64,000 nucleotides of DNA. It comes from Paenibacillus xylaniclasticus (GTDB taxonomy: Bacteria > Bacillota > Bacilli > Paenibacillales > Paenibacillaceae). The stretch covers positions 1-64,000 of the forward strand of contig NZ_BIML01000015.1 in NCBI RefSeq assembly GCF_004001065.1, read 5' to 3'. The notes beneath the pieces are model-generated. The model searched no databases. It had not been told where the DNA came from and worked only from the letters and a program-made list of their open reading frames with translations. Positions 40,053 through 49,527 of this stretch are shown here, in pieces. The position numbers and the translations under genes are program-made. Within the stretch, counting starts at the first letter, position 1; the number at the start of each line of letters is the position of its first letter.

Positions 40053-41117
40053 ATGCCAGTGTTGCGCGCGAGTTCCCGAAAGCCTTTAATTTATTTTGTG
40101 CTTATCGCTCTTTTTATTTATTGCTTTGACAGTCTCGTGCCCCGTCTTCCTTCCATTCAACAGGAGCTGGACTCGGATCAATTACTCTCTGCCGCAATCC
40201 TATTCGACTTTATCATTGTCGTGCCGCTTCTCTATTATTGGCTCGTCGTCAGACGGCAGCCTAGAACAAACACAACGACTATGCCACGAATTGCTCGGGC
40301 GATGCCGATAGCCGTTGTCGGCGCCGTTGTTGCATGGCTGGCGCTTCCGAAGTACATGCATGATTCTATATGGATCATGGAGCTCACTCTGCTGCCGATT
40401 GAAGCCATCTTTCTCGGGTACGAGCTTCGCATGGCTATTACGATCTACCGCAAGCTCCGCTTACACCAAGCTCAATCGGGTCAATCGTTACCGGATGCTC
40501 TTGCAGCCGTTCTTGGTCCAGGCAAACTCAATGGCTTAATTCGTAACGATCTTTCGATCCTCTATTATTTGCTTGGTTCTTGGCGCGCAAGTAGACAGCC
40601 TTCTTCGACAGTCCGTTCGTTCACCTATCACAGGAAGACAGGGCTGTTCGTCATGGCTGCGCTCATAACCAAAATATTACTGTTCGAAGCTTTGTTCGAT
40701 CATCTAGTCGTTCGGATGTGGTCGGAGACGCTTGCTTGGGTAATGACACTCGGCTCGGTATGGGTACTCGCCCTGCTGTGGGCTGACTGCCGCCGAAGCG
40801 TGCTTGAACCGACAAGGCTGACGGATAACGCCCTACAGATCCGCCATGGCTTACGGCTGAATGCGGACATCCACTATTCGTTTATCGCCGATGTTCAGAC
40901 CGGAATAGAGTTAAGGCCTCCTAAACACGAGCGCCGGGTTAGTGCTGAGCCAATACTTGGAACAGCTAATGTCCGCATTACGTTGAACGAACCAAGCACC
41001 GTGGAAGGGCTGCTGTTTCAGCCGCGGCTTGTCTCGTTCATTTATCTCACGCTTGATGAGCCTGATGCTTTCGCTAGAGATCTGCGGGAAAGAATAAGAG
41101 AAATGGAGACCAGCTAA
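40053..41117 (+). CDS. Orphan multi-pass membrane protein
   Basis: 354 residues from the ATG at 40053 (AAGGAG 9 nt upstream). No family recognised. Six likely transmembrane helices: LIYFVLIALFIYCFDSLV, AAILFDFIIVVPLLYYWLVV, IAVVGAVVAWLALP, IMELTLLPIEAIFLGYEL, FVMAALITKILLFEALF and LAWVMTLGSVWVLALLW. A soluble C-terminal ~110 residues (LRLNADIHYSFIADVQTGIE, LVSFIYLTLDEPDAFARDLRERI) resembles a PH-like (bPH/DUF) beta domain. Single gene; no informative neighbours. Confidence 0.8.
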   Translation: MPVLRASSRKPLIYFVLIALFIYCFDSLVPRLPSIQQELDSDQLLSAAILFDFIIVVPLLYYWLVVRRQPRTNTTTMPRIARAMPIAVVGAVVAWLALPKYMHDSIWIMELTLLPIEAIFLGYELRMAITIYRKLRLHQAQSGQSLPDALAAVLGPGKLNGLIRNDLSILYYLLGSWRASRQPSSTVRSFTYHRKTGLFVMAALITKILLFEALFDHLVVRMWSETLAWVMTLGSVWVLALLWADCRRSVLEPTRLTDNALQIRHGLRLNADIHYSFIADVQTGIELRPPKHERRVSAEPILGTANVRITLNEPSTVEGLLFQPRLVSFIYLTLDEPDAFARDLRERIREMETS

Positions 41118-41248
41118 GAACAATCAATATTAAGAAGAAGCTGGGCTTGGGCGAATTCGCCGCTTGGGGCAGGGCTGCTATTGCCGAAATACCCGCATTA
41201 GGCTACAATCTCCCTATTCAGATGAAATAGGAGAGGGAGAAACGTACC

Positions 41249-42061
41249 GTGATGTTTAAACTAATTGCGATTGATATTGACGATACGCTACTGAATGACG
41301 AGCTGATTGTAACCGAAGGGACGAAACAAGCAATGGCAGCCGCTATGGAGCAAGGCGTAATGGTGACGCTTGCCACCGGCCGTATGTATGCATCCGCACG
41401 CCAGATCGCGAGCCAGATCGGGCTAAATGTGCCGATCATCACCTACCAAGGCTCGCTCGTTAAGACGCTGCTGGATGGTCAGGTGCTGTATGAGCGCAGC
41501 GTGCCGACGGAGGACGCGAAGCGGCTTGACGAATATTGTGTGGCGCACAATTTGCATCTTCAGCTGTATGTAGACGATGTGCTCTATGTACGTGAAGACA
41601 ATGAGAAAGCGAAGCTCTATTCACAGCTTTCCAAAATTCCATATGTCGTCGAGCCAGACTTCGCCTCGCTGCTGAACAAGCCACAGACGAAGATGCTCAT
41701 TATTGATGATCCTGAGCTGCTCGATCGTGTCGCTGAGGAGTTGAAGCCGCTGATCGGTGAACGCGTTCATATAACGAAATCAAAGCCACACTATTTAGAA
41801 TTCACCCACAAGGAAGGGACGAAGGGTCACGCCCTTCGCTTCCTGGCAGAACATATCGGCTGTACGACGGAGCAGGCGATCGCCATCGGCGATGCTTGGA
41901 ACGACCGCGAAATGATCGAAACAGCCGGTCTGGGCGTTGCTATGGGCAATGCGCTTCCAGCGTTGAAGGAGCTCGCTGACTACGTTACGCTGTCCAACAA
42001 TGAAGAAGGCGTCCGTCACGTCATCGAGAAATTCGTACTGAACGGCGCTGTGAATCGCTAA
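41249..42061 (+). CDS. Cof-type HAD-IIB phosphatase
   Basis: 270 residues, typical of Cof/YkrA-type HAD-IIB hydrolases. Motif I AIDIDDTLLND (nucleophile Asp), motif II LATGRMYASARQ, motif III Lys region ITKSKPHYLEFT and motif IV AIAIGDAWNDREMI. These enzymes dephosphorylate sugar phosphates, FMN or related small molecules in the cytosol. Start GTG at 41249 or ATG at 41252. Monocistronic. Confidence 0.92.
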   Translation: MMFKLIAIDIDDTLLNDELIVTEGTKQAMAAAMEQGVMVTLATGRMYASARQIASQIGLNVPIITYQGSLVKTLLDGQVLYERSVPTEDAKRLDEYCVAHNLHLQLYVDDVLYVREDNEKAKLYSQLSKIPYVVEPDFASLLNKPQTKMLIIDDPELLDRVAEELKPLIGERVHITKSKPHYLEFTHKEGTKGHALRFLAEHIGCTTEQAIAIGDAWNDREMIETAGLGVAMGNALPALKELADYVTLSNNEEGVRHVIEKFVLNGAVNR

Positions 42062-42085
42062 TTGCGACCTATAAGAAAATGACAA

Positions 42086-42143
42086 AAGGGAGCTGTCCAA
42101 AAAGTCTGTGGATACAGAACTGACGGACCGCTCCCTTCTTTTT
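42086..42143 (+). terminator. Terminator of the HAD phosphatase gene
   Basis: Arms AAGGGAGCTGTCC and GGACCGCTCCCTT (one mismatch) with a 26-nt loop, then CTTTTTTA. Confidence 0.85.
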
Positions 42144-42165
42144 TACTCCTAATAGCTAACCATGA

Positions 42166-44688
42166 CTACAATGTGCAGAAATCTGGCTTCGTTACCTGAA
42201 TAATCTTATAAGGCTTCCATTCCGGCGGCAGAAGACGATTGTACGGCTGCGCGAGGTAGCGGTCATCAATGAGGAGCAAGCACCCTTGATCCGTCTCCGA
42301 ACGGATTAACCGGCCTCCCGCTTGGAGAACTTTATTCATACCAGGGTAGACATAGGCATAATCAAACCCGTTCCGTCCTGTACGTTCGCAGTAATCACGG
42401 ATCATGTCACGCTCCAGCCCGACCTGCGGGAGGCCGACGCCAATAACCGCGACGCCGGTCAGCCTGTCTCCGACAAGATCGACACCCTCGGAGAAAATGC
42501 CGCCCATCACAGCGAAGCCAAGCAACGGCTCCGCGTTGCCTGCTTGGAAGGCGGCTAGAAACGCTTCGCGCTCCTCCTCCCGCATACTCCCGGCTTGAAC
42601 GATCGTCTGCAGCATCAGCGAGCGAGGCTCCATCGATTCGACAATCGCCATGAAACGCTCATACACTCGGTTCATATAATCGTACGATGGGAAGAAGGCG
42701 AGCGTGTTACCATTCGGCCGTTCCTCTCCGCTTACCATCTCCAGCAGCGCTCTCGCAATCGGCTCGATGCTTTGCTCCCGATCTCGATACCGGGTAGACA
42801 ATGGCTGCACCCGCACGTCAAGCTGCTCCGGCGAGAACGGCGAAGGCACCGACAGAGAATAATCCGACTCGCCACCCCCGCCAAGTATATCCATATAGTA
42901 AGACAATGGCGACAGCGTAGCGGAGAAAAACACTTGAGCGCGAAATCCTTTGCCCGCTTGGCACAGCAGATAGGAAGGGTCTAAACAGAACAGCTTCAAC
43001 CGTACCTCGCTCTTCTCGCATTCCACCATTGTTACATACCGCTCATCATATAGCTTCGCAATCCGCACCCAGTTCTGCGAGGTAAAATACAGCTCTGAGA
43101 GTGAGGCTTCAGCCGCTATAGCCTCCGTCCCTATCGCAGGATAAGACAGCTCTAATGCAGCCTCTTCCGTGAACGTCTCTAGAAGCGGGATCAGATCGCC
43201 CGGCATCGTCACGGATACCGCTTGTCCATTGCCCAGAGCAGTCCATGCCGCCCTGCTCTCATTCCCTCTGCGCTGCTCCGGTGTCTCTGCTCTGTCCTGA
43301 CCTGCAATGCCCTCTTGGGCTCCATTGTCATCCTTAGCGCCTATGGCTTGTATACCACCCTTGCCGGACTGCTCCTTCTCCACCCTTTTGCGCAGCGCCA
43401 GCAGCCAATCATTGATCGCCTTCGCCGCAGCCTGCAGCCTCACATTAATGCCCTTATAGCTGCGGGACAGGTGGAGAAAAGGGGCCTTCATCAGCTCAGC
43501 CGAGTACATCTCGCGCCCGCGCTCCACCAAGTTATGCGCCTCGTCTACTAAAATCACCGAATGCCGCTTGCGTTCCTCGAACATTCGCTTCAGATTGACG
43601 CGAGGATCGAACACATAATTATAATCGCCGATCAAGGCATCCGAGGCGTATGCAGCGTCCAGCGACATCTCGAACGGGCACACGCGATGCTTGCGAGCAT
43701 AATGCTCGATGACCGTCCTCGTCATCAGCGTCTCGTTGTCCAGCATATCAAGAAGCGCGCCGTTAATCCGGTCGTAATAACCATCGGCATACGGACAAAG
43801 CTCCTTCGAGCACCGGACCTCCTCTTGAAAACAAATTTTATCTTTCGCCGTCAACGTCACGACGTGCATCGATAAGCCGTTCGACTGCATGAGCGCAAAA
43901 GCTTCTTCAGCAGCCGTCCGCGTAATCGTCTTCGCCGTTAGATAAAATAGCTGCCGAAGGCGCTCCTCCCCAATCGCCTTCACGGCCGGGAACAGCGTCG
44001 AAATCGTCTTACCGATGCCCGTCGGGGCTTGCGCGAACAGCTTCGTTCCGTCCGTTATCGTCTTATAGACGGCCCCAGCTAATTTCCTCTGCCCCGCCCG
44101 ATAAGAGGGAAAAGGAAATGCCAGCGCCTTCGCACTCTCCGTTCGCCTTAAGGCATGCCGCTGAAGCATCCGGGCATATGGGGCATAGGCACGAACCGCG
44201 TCCATTACCGCCTCTTGCAGCTGTATGAAGGTATACTTGCGAACAAATGACACGCGCTCGCCCGATGTAGTACTCACATAGGTTAGGCGCACCTGCATCC
44301 CGACCTTTTCATGTTGGGCTGCATACATATAGGCATAGCACACGGCTTGCGCCCAATGGACTCTAGGAGCCGTATCACCAGACGCCGGAAGCTCCCCTGC
44401 CATTGACTTAATCTCGTCGATCATCATGCCATCTTCCGACTGCAGCAATCCGTCACAACGGCCGTCAATGCGGTACACAATGCCGTCATACTCGATTTCT
44501 GCCTTCAGATAATGCTCCTTCTCATCCTGCGGCCCATATTGCGATTGGACGTCCACATGAATCCTCGCCCCTTCGGCCATAGCCGCCGCAGACCGAAAGC
44601 CAGAGACGATATCGCCGCTCCGGTACACATATTCTACAAGCTCACGGACAGACAGCTGAACGGACGGCAATGCGGTAGTTGAACTCAA
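42166..44688 (-). CDS. XPD/DinG-like FeS-cluster helicase with nuclease-like N-terminus
   Basis: 840 residues from a TTG at 44688 (AAGGAG 12 nt upstream). Residues ~40-110 have a PD-(D/E)XK-like core (YRIDGRCDGLL, MMIDEIKSMAG). Helicase domain 1 has Walker A QAPTGIGKTISTLFP and DEAH box ILVDEAHNLVERGRE. Four cysteines between them (EEVRCSKELCPYADG and RVCPFEMSL plus ICFQEE) match the FeS cluster of XPD/DinG helicases. Helicase domain 2 follows with GNTLAFFPSYDYMNRVYE, GIFSEGVDLVGDRL and CERTGRNGFDYAY. It would unwind DNA 5'-3' in repair or recombination. Single gene. Confidence 0.9.
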   Translation of the reverse strand: MSSTTALPSVQLSVRELVEYVYRSGDIVSGFRSAAAMAEGARIHVDVQSQYGPQDEKEHYLKAEIEYDGIVYRIDGRCDGLLQSEDGMMIDEIKSMAGELPASGDTAPRVHWAQAVCYAYMYAAQHEKVGMQVRLTYVSTTSGERVSFVRKYTFIQLQEAVMDAVRAYAPYARMLQRHALRRTESAKALAFPFPSYRAGQRKLAGAVYKTITDGTKLFAQAPTGIGKTISTLFPAVKAIGEERLRQLFYLTAKTITRTAAEEAFALMQSNGLSMHVVTLTAKDKICFQEEVRCSKELCPYADGYYDRINGALLDMLDNETLMTRTVIEHYARKHRVCPFEMSLDAAYASDALIGDYNYVFDPRVNLKRMFEERKRHSVILVDEAHNLVERGREMYSAELMKAPFLHLSRSYKGINVRLQAAAKAINDWLLALRKRVEKEQSGKGGIQAIGAKDDNGAQEGIAGQDRAETPEQRRGNESRAAWTALGNGQAVSVTMPGDLIPLLETFTEEAALELSYPAIGTEAIAAEASLSELYFTSQNWVRIAKLYDERYVTMVECEKSEVRLKLFCLDPSYLLCQAGKGFRAQVFFSATLSPLSYYMDILGGGGESDYSLSVPSPFSPEQLDVRVQPLSTRYRDREQSIEPIARALLEMVSGEERPNGNTLAFFPSYDYMNRVYERFMAIVESMEPRSLMLQTIVQAGSMREEEREAFLAAFQAGNAEPLLGFAVMGGIFSEGVDLVGDRLTGVAVIGVGLPQVGLERDMIRDYCERTGRNGFDYAYVYPGMNKVLQAGGRLIRSETDQGCLLLIDDRYLAQPYNRLLPPEWKPYKIIQVTKPDFCTL

Positions 44689-44779
44689 TGGCGTTCACGA
44701 CTCCTTATGGCGAAAGGCCAGAACATTCGTTCTTCCAGTATACCATGCTGGAGCCCGCTGTCGCATCTGCTTCATCCAG

Positions 44780-45007
44780 CTAACTACCCGGGAACGAGAC
44801 GGATACGATATAAGCGAGCGCTGCATATTCCACATCGCCGCTTGCCGTCCTTACCGTTGCATACGATTGCTGAACTCCTTCTAATATTCCCGAAATAACG
44901 GTAGCGGCAGCAGTCGTGATCGACACGCTGTGACCGATATGCGATAGGAGCAGCTTATAGATCGCAGTACTCGTCACCGAAGCGAAATGGGCATTGTCCA
45001 CTCCCAT
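44780..45007 (-). CDS. Small DUF2642-like protein
   Basis: 75 residues from the ATG at 45007 (AAAGGAGAG 6 nt upstream); the open frame extends further but without a ribosome site. Segment SVSITTAAATVISGILEGVQQ, then VEYAALAYIVSVSF, resembles DUF2642 (YuzF/spore-coat-like) proteins with the 'V.v.t....v.G.l..V..dy' pattern. Function unknown, perhaps spore-associated. No terminator is seen directly after it. Confidence 0.6.
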   Translation of the reverse strand: MGVDNAHFASVTSTAIYKLLLSHIGHSVSITTAAATVISGILEGVQQSYATVRTASGDVEYAALAYIVSVSFPGS

Positions 45008-45156
45008 ACTGCACTCTCCTTTGCGAACTGCTTGAAGTCTGCTTACCTCCATGCTCGTGCTTCTAGCTTATGGGAGTCCGCATCTGCCGGATTAGACTTT
45101 ATATGCAGGCATCCGCATATTTCACAAATACAAGTCCGTACCTGCGCCAAATCCAT

Positions 45157-45191
45157 AAAAAAACGCCCCCTCCATCACTGGAGAGAGGCGC
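45157..45191 (-). terminator. Terminator of the sulfate transport operon
   Basis: On the minus strand GCGCCTC-TCTCCA and TGGAGGGGGCG form a stem with a 3-4 nt loop, followed by TTTTTTT. It lies about 23 nt after the sbp stop codon. Confidence 0.88.
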
Positions 45192-45213
45192 TTCTTCTTG
45201 CTGCCAATTGTTA

Positions 45214-46311
45214 TTAGATACCGGCTAATACTTGATACCAGACGCCTTTCTTCGAATACAGCTTGTCCTTCACTTCGTCCCATCCGCCGAGATAGCTGAT
45301 ATCGAATAGCCCTGCTGGCTCCTCGAATTGATCCTTCGTCGCCTCAGCTGCCTTCGCGCTGACTGGTCGGAAGCCATACTTGGCGAACACCATCTGAGCT
45401 TCATCCAGCTTCAAATAGTCGACCAAAGCTTGTGCAGCTTCCTGCACGTCGTGCTTCTTCGCATTCACGTCGACAACGGCTGCCGGATTCTCAATTAAGA
45501 TCGTATCTTCAGGAATTATGATCGTATAGGCAACGCCCTGCATTATACGTGCACGCAGCTCGTTCTCATAGGTCACGATCACATCGCCGACGCCGTACTC
45601 GAATGCAGCCATCGAAGCACGGCCGCTTTTATCAAGCGATTCCACGTTGGCGTGAATCTGCTTCAGAAATTGCTTCGCAAATTGTGGGTCCTTCGTTCCG
45701 GTTTGACGCTCCGACTCCTTCAAGCCTGCGCCATAGATCGCGTTAATGTCCCATTGCGCGCCGCCGGACGTCTTCGGATTCGGATACAGCACCTTTACGC
45801 CTTTACGCGTTAAGTCCTTCCAATCACGAATGCCGAGCGGGTTGCCATCACGAGTGCCGAGAGCGACAACCGATCTCGTAATCATGCCGCTCGTCTCGTT
45901 ATCTTTCCAAGTCGGCTCGAGCAAGCCGGCTTTTTGAATTTTCTCAATATCCGTCTCCATAGCCAGCACCGCGACATCCGCTTCGAAGCCGCCGACGATC
46001 GCGCGTGCCTGTGTACCGGATGCTTCATACGATTGCTGGAACACAACCTTCTGCCCCGTCTTCTCCTGCCAATAACGTTGAAAGCTCGGGAGCAGCTCGT
46101 CGAGCGCATCCTTCACAACGGAGTACGCACCGATGACCAGCGTAATGTCACCACTTTGTGCTGAACCCGTCGCTGCTTCTCCACCCGCATTGTTCTTCGT
46201 ACTGCTTGAGCTGCCGCAAGCGGATAGAAACAGCAGCATGCAAGCACCTGCGAGCAGAGCCGCCGCGCGCATCCGTTGTCGGGCAGCCCGCGTTGATACC
46301 CATTTCCACAT
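45214..46311 (-). CDS. sbp: Sulfate/thiosulfate ABC transporter substrate-binding lipoprotein
   Basis: 365 residues. Lipoprotein signal peptide with lipobox LSAC (residues ~29-32) followed by a Ser/Gly linker. The binding domain shows LVIGAYSVVKDALDELLPSF, VVFQQSYEASGTQARAIVGG (sulfate-binding Ser/Thr-Gly), VKVLYPNPKTSGGAQWDINAIYG and GVGDVIVTYENE, typical of Sbp/CysP. It captures sulfate outside the membrane for CysTWA. Last gene of the operon, 43 nt after cysA. Confidence 0.93.
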   Translation of the reverse strand: MWKWVSTRAARQRMRAAALLAGACMLLFLSACGSSSSTKNNAGGEAATGSAQSGDITLVIGAYSVVKDALDELLPSFQRYWQEKTGQKVVFQQSYEASGTQARAIVGGFEADVAVLAMETDIEKIQKAGLLEPTWKDNETSGMITRSVVALGTRDGNPLGIRDWKDLTRKGVKVLYPNPKTSGGAQWDINAIYGAGLKESERQTGTKDPQFAKQFLKQIHANVESLDKSGRASMAAFEYGVGDVIVTYENELRARIMQGVAYTIIIPEDTILIENPAAVVDVNAKKHDVQEAAQALVDYLKLDEAQMVFAKYGFRPVSAKAAEATKDQFEEPAGLFDISYLGGWDEVKDKLYSKKGVWYQVLAGI

Positions 46312-46353
46312 GATTATATGCCCCTGACCGCTTCCGATAGGCCTAATGCCGCA

Positions 46354-47418
46354 TTAAATATGAATCGGCATCGGGTCCTCCTTCAGCTTATTCTCCATAA
46401 TCCAGCTGTCCGTATCGTTGAACAGATAAGCTCGGTGTACGAGCACGCTAAGCTGATCGCCCGGATGAAGCACTTCCTTCTCAAGCGAACGATAAGTAAT
46501 CAGCTTCGTTGATCCGACCTCCAGCTCTACCATCCATTCGCTGCCCCGGAAGTGCAAATGCTTCACGCGGCCAGTCATCGCTGCCGATGCCAGTCGAATC
46601 TCTCCCGGCTTGCCGATCTCGATATATTCTGGACGGATGAGCGCCTTCGTACCTGGTATATTCGCCGCATCTTCAAAGCCGTGGATGGCCGCGACATTCT
46701 CAACAATCGTCGATTCACCGATAAAGCTTGCGACGAATGGAGTTTCCGGACTTTTATAAATATCCCAAGGCGTTCCTTTCTGCTCGAGACGTCCTTTATT
46801 AATAATCATAATTTCGTCGGCAACCTCAATCGCTTCCTCCTGATCGTGCGTAACGAAAATCGACGTGATGCCAACCCGTTCGATCAGTTCCTTCAGCCAC
46901 GTTCTTAGCTCCGTACGAATCTTAGCATCAATTGCCGCGAACGGCTCGTCGAGCAGCAGCAGCTGCGGCTCTGGCGCAAGCGCCCGGGCGAACGCAACAC
47001 GCTGACGTTGACCGCCGGACAGCTGATGCGGATAGCGGTTCTCGAACCCTTTGAGACCTGTCAGCTCGACCAACTCCATGACCCGCTCACGGATTTGCTC
47101 CTTCGACTTCTTCTTAATCTTCAGACCGAAGGCAATGTTGTCGAACACGGTCATATGCTTGAACAAGGCATAGTTCTGAAAAACGAAGCCGATGCCGCGC
47201 TCTTGCGGCGGAAGGTCGTTGACCCGCTTGCCGAGAAATTCGATATCACCGGAGGTTGGCGTCTCCAGTCCTGCTAGCATGCGAAGAATGGACGTCTTGC
47301 CACCGCCGCTCGGGCCGAGCAAGCCGATTAGATGTCCTTTCTCAATCGTAAAGCTAACATCGCGAACCGCATGGAAATCGCCGAATTGTTTGTTCAGATT
47401 ACGTACCTCGATATGCAT
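46354..47418 (-). CDS. cysA: Sulfate ABC transporter ATP-binding protein
   Basis: 354 residues. Walker A LLGPSGGGKTSILRML, signature YPHQLSGGQRQRVAFARAL, Walker B LLLLDEPFAAIDAKI and switch His in IFVTHDQEEA, followed by a TOBE-like regulatory domain (TKALIRPEYIEIG, VKHLHFRGSEWMVELEV). It powers sulfate uptake with CysT and CysW. AAAGGAAG precedes the ATG; 4 nt after cysW. Confidence 0.95.
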   Translation of the reverse strand: MHIEVRNLNKQFGDFHAVRDVSFTIEKGHLIGLLGPSGGGKTSILRMLAGLETPTSGDIEFLGKRVNDLPPQERGIGFVFQNYALFKHMTVFDNIAFGLKIKKKSKEQIRERVMELVELTGLKGFENRYPHQLSGGQRQRVAFARALAPEPQLLLLDEPFAAIDAKIRTELRTWLKELIERVGITSIFVTHDQEEAIEVADEIMIINKGRLEQKGTPWDIYKSPETPFVASFIGESTIVENVAAIHGFEDAANIPGTKALIRPEYIEIGKPGEIRLASAAMTGRVKHLHFRGSEWMVELEVGSTKLITYRSLEKEVLHPGDQLSVLVHRAYLFNDTDSWIMENKLKEDPMPIHI

Positions 47419-47421
47419 CGG

Positions 47422-48219
47422 TTAATGCACTTCCTTTCGTTTCTTCGCCCATTCCATGAGCAGAAGCAATCCGACGGAAACGGCCGCCAATACGAGAGCG
47501 ACGCCATTCGCCGCAGTGACGTTAAAGTTCTCTACATCCTGGTAAACGAGCGTAGTAGCAGTTTGTGTTTTGTTCATGATGTTACCTGACACGACTAGCA
47601 CCGCACCGAACTCGCCCAGACAGCGCGCGACCGTCAAGACGACGCCGTAAATGACGCCCCAGCGAATTGCCGGCCACGTCACTTTCCAGAACGTATACCA
47701 TGAGTAAGCGCCTAGTGTCGAGGCAGCCTCCTCCTGTGAGGTACCGATCTCATGCAGCACCGGCATAATCTCGCGCACCATCATCGGGAACGTGACGAAT
47801 AGCGTGGCAATAACCATACCTGGGAATGCATATACAATCGAAATCCCCGCATCGTTCAGCAATGAGCCAAGCGCTGTGCTCGGGCCAAGGAGCAGGACGA
47901 TCATGAGACCACCGATAACCGGCGATACAGCAAACGGCAGATCAAGCACACTGTTTAGCAGCTGCTTGAGCTTCTCTGGCAGCCATTCGGCGCGTACGAG
48001 ATAAAGCGACAGCATCACACCGAACAACGTGTTAATCACCGTTACGACAACCGTAATAAGCCCAGTCATCATCAGCGCATGCACCGCTTCCGGACGGCTT
48101 AGCGCATCGGAGAAGCCGTGCCACCCGTCACTCCAAGCGCCGGTAAAAATACGTGCCAGCGGAACGATAATGAGAATAAGAAAAACGATATACGTTAATG
48201 GAATCCATAGCTTCTTCAC
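47422..48219 (-). CDS. cysW: Sulfate ABC transporter permease CysW
   Basis: 265 residues from a GTG at 48219 with AAGGAGG 8 nt upstream; GTG and the cysT stop overlap as GTGA. Six transmembrane helices (LWIPLTYIVFLILIIVPLARIF to VALVLAAVSVGLLLLMEW) and the permease EAA motif in EEAASTLGAYSWYTFWKVTWP. It forms half of the sulfate channel. The longer open frame into cysT has no better start. Confidence 0.93.
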   Translation of the reverse strand: MKKLWIPLTYIVFLILIIVPLARIFTGAWSDGWHGFSDALSRPEAVHALMMTGLITVVVTVINTLFGVMLSLYLVRAEWLPEKLKQLLNSVLDLPFAVSPVIGGLMIVLLLGPSTALGSLLNDAGISIVYAFPGMVIATLFVTFPMMVREIMPVLHEIGTSQEEAASTLGAYSWYTFWKVTWPAIRWGVIYGVVLTVARCLGEFGAVLVVSGNIMNKTQTATTLVYQDVENFNVTAANGVALVLAAVSVGLLLLMEWAKKRKEVH

Positions 48220-49031
48220 TTGCTGCTCCTCCTTGCCTGTACTCTGCTTACAAACCACAGAATAATGAAGGAGAAGGTGAGCAGCAGAATCGAGACCGCC
48301 GCTGCGCCCTGCGGGTTATCGCTTTCGATCTCGCCGTAGATGAACACCGAAGCGATCAACGTCTTTCCCGGAATATTGCCCGCCACAAGTACGACGGCAC
48401 CGAATTCCGCAAGCGCGCGGGAGAAGGCCAGCATGCCTCCGCTTAGAACGCCGGGCAGCATCGACGGAAATATAATTTGAATAAAGGTTTTCGTCTTCGA
48501 AGCGCCCATCGTATAAGCAGCTTCTTCCTCCGATTTATCCAGCTCCTCCAGCAGCGGCTGAACCGCTCGGATAACGAATGGGAAGGTGACGAACACCATC
48601 GCAACGACGATAGCAGGCTCGTGATACACAATCTGAAAGCCTAGCTTATCGGCAATATTGCCGACGAAGCTGTTAGGGCCGAGCAGCAGCAAAATCATCA
48701 AGCCGCCTACTGCGGTCGGCAGCGCGAACGGCAAATCGACAAGACTGTTAAGCAGCCTCCGCCCAACGAATTTGTATCGATTGAGCGTCCAGCCGATCAT
48801 CGTGCCAATTAAGATGTTAATGACAGCCGCGATGAATGCCAGCTTCACCGTAAGTAGTACAGCCTTCCATGCCAGCGGATCGCTGACGCTTTCGTAGAAA
48901 GGCTTCCAGCCTAGCGAGAACGATTGCGTGTAGATTCCGATTATGGGAACAACGACCAGCAGCACGAAATATAGCATCACTGTGCTGCGAAATCCGAAGC
49001 TCCACCATCGGCTGCGGAACATGAAATTCAT
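48216..49031 (-). CDS. cysT: Sulfate ABC transporter permease CysT
   Basis: 271 residues from the ATG at 49031 (GGAGG 12 nt upstream). Six transmembrane helices, the family SLVDLPFALPTAVGGLMILLL region and the EAA loop EEEAAYTMGASKTKTFIQI. First gene of the cysT-cysW-cysA-sbp operon. A palindrome between putative -35 and -10 boxes upstream suggests repression in sulfur excess. Confidence 0.93.
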   Translation of the reverse strand: MNFMFRSRWWSFGFRSTVMLYFVLLVVVPIIGIYTQSFSLGWKPFYESVSDPLAWKAVLLTVKLAFIAAVINILIGTMIGWTLNRYKFVGRRLLNSLVDLPFALPTAVGGLMILLLLGPNSFVGNIADKLGFQIVYHEPAIVVAMVFVTFPFVIRAVQPLLEELDKSEEEAAYTMGASKTKTFIQIIFPSMLPGVLSGGMLAFSRALAEFGAVVLVAGNIPGKTLIASVFIYGEIESDNPQGAAAVSILLLTFSFIILWFVSRVQARRSSK

Positions 49032-49457
49032 CAGTACGTTAGACCTCCAGACCATCGGCTCGAGCCGTAGGGGACAACGAATAACGTCTATTCGTCATTT
49101 AATTCCTATTATAATACTCGGTATTCTGATTTTACATAAGCACAGATGCCCCGTCAATGGTTTTCTAGAAATTCTATCATAGTCATATATCGCCAATTCC
49201 AGAACAGCCTATCAAATGAAACGAATCCTAAGAGATTATAAGAGCTATTATCTAAGCTTTACCTAGGTTTCTCTTATACGATCTATATATTTATGGTTTA
49301 TTTATATAATTACTTCCAATAGAATAGTATTAATACTTATCGGAGGGTGGTAATAGCGCGCGATGGATAAGCTTAGCTCATTCTTCAAATTGATCAGTAT
49401 AAGTGTACTTGAGATGAACGATCTGCTGCGAATAGCGAAGCCGTAACCGAGCATAAA
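49032..49457. other. Gene-free region upstream of cysT
   Basis: About 425 bases. It holds the candidate cys promoter and palindrome near 49108-49136 and otherwise AT-rich sequence; a short frame at 49302-49487 has no ribosome site and looks accidental. Confidence 0.6.
49108..49136 (-). promoter_or_regulatory. Candidate cys operon promoter with palindromic operator
   Basis: On the minus strand TGTAAA (49131-49136), 17-nt spacer and TATAAT (49108-49113). The spacer carries the perfect palindrome AATAC-CGA-GTATT (49113-49125), a position where a bound repressor would block RNA polymerase. Identity of the regulator is unknown. Confidence 0.5.
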
Positions 49458-49498
49458 GAAAGCTGCCGATAAGTCACAAAGACTCATCGGCAGCTTTC
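49458..49498 (-). terminator. Terminator of the pgi-yigZ unit
   Basis: Perfect 13-bp stem GAAAGCTGCCGAT / ATCGGCAGCTTTC, with further pairing (AAGTC/GACT) in the loop and CTTTCTTTAT after it on the minus strand. Confidence 0.85.
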
Positions 49499-49527
49499 AT
49501 TACCATCACTTAAAGCAAGCTGACTCT

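Noticed and set aside
49302-49487. 61-codon minus-strand frame upstream of cysT
   Set aside because: No ribosome site, and it overlaps the yigZ terminator hairpin.
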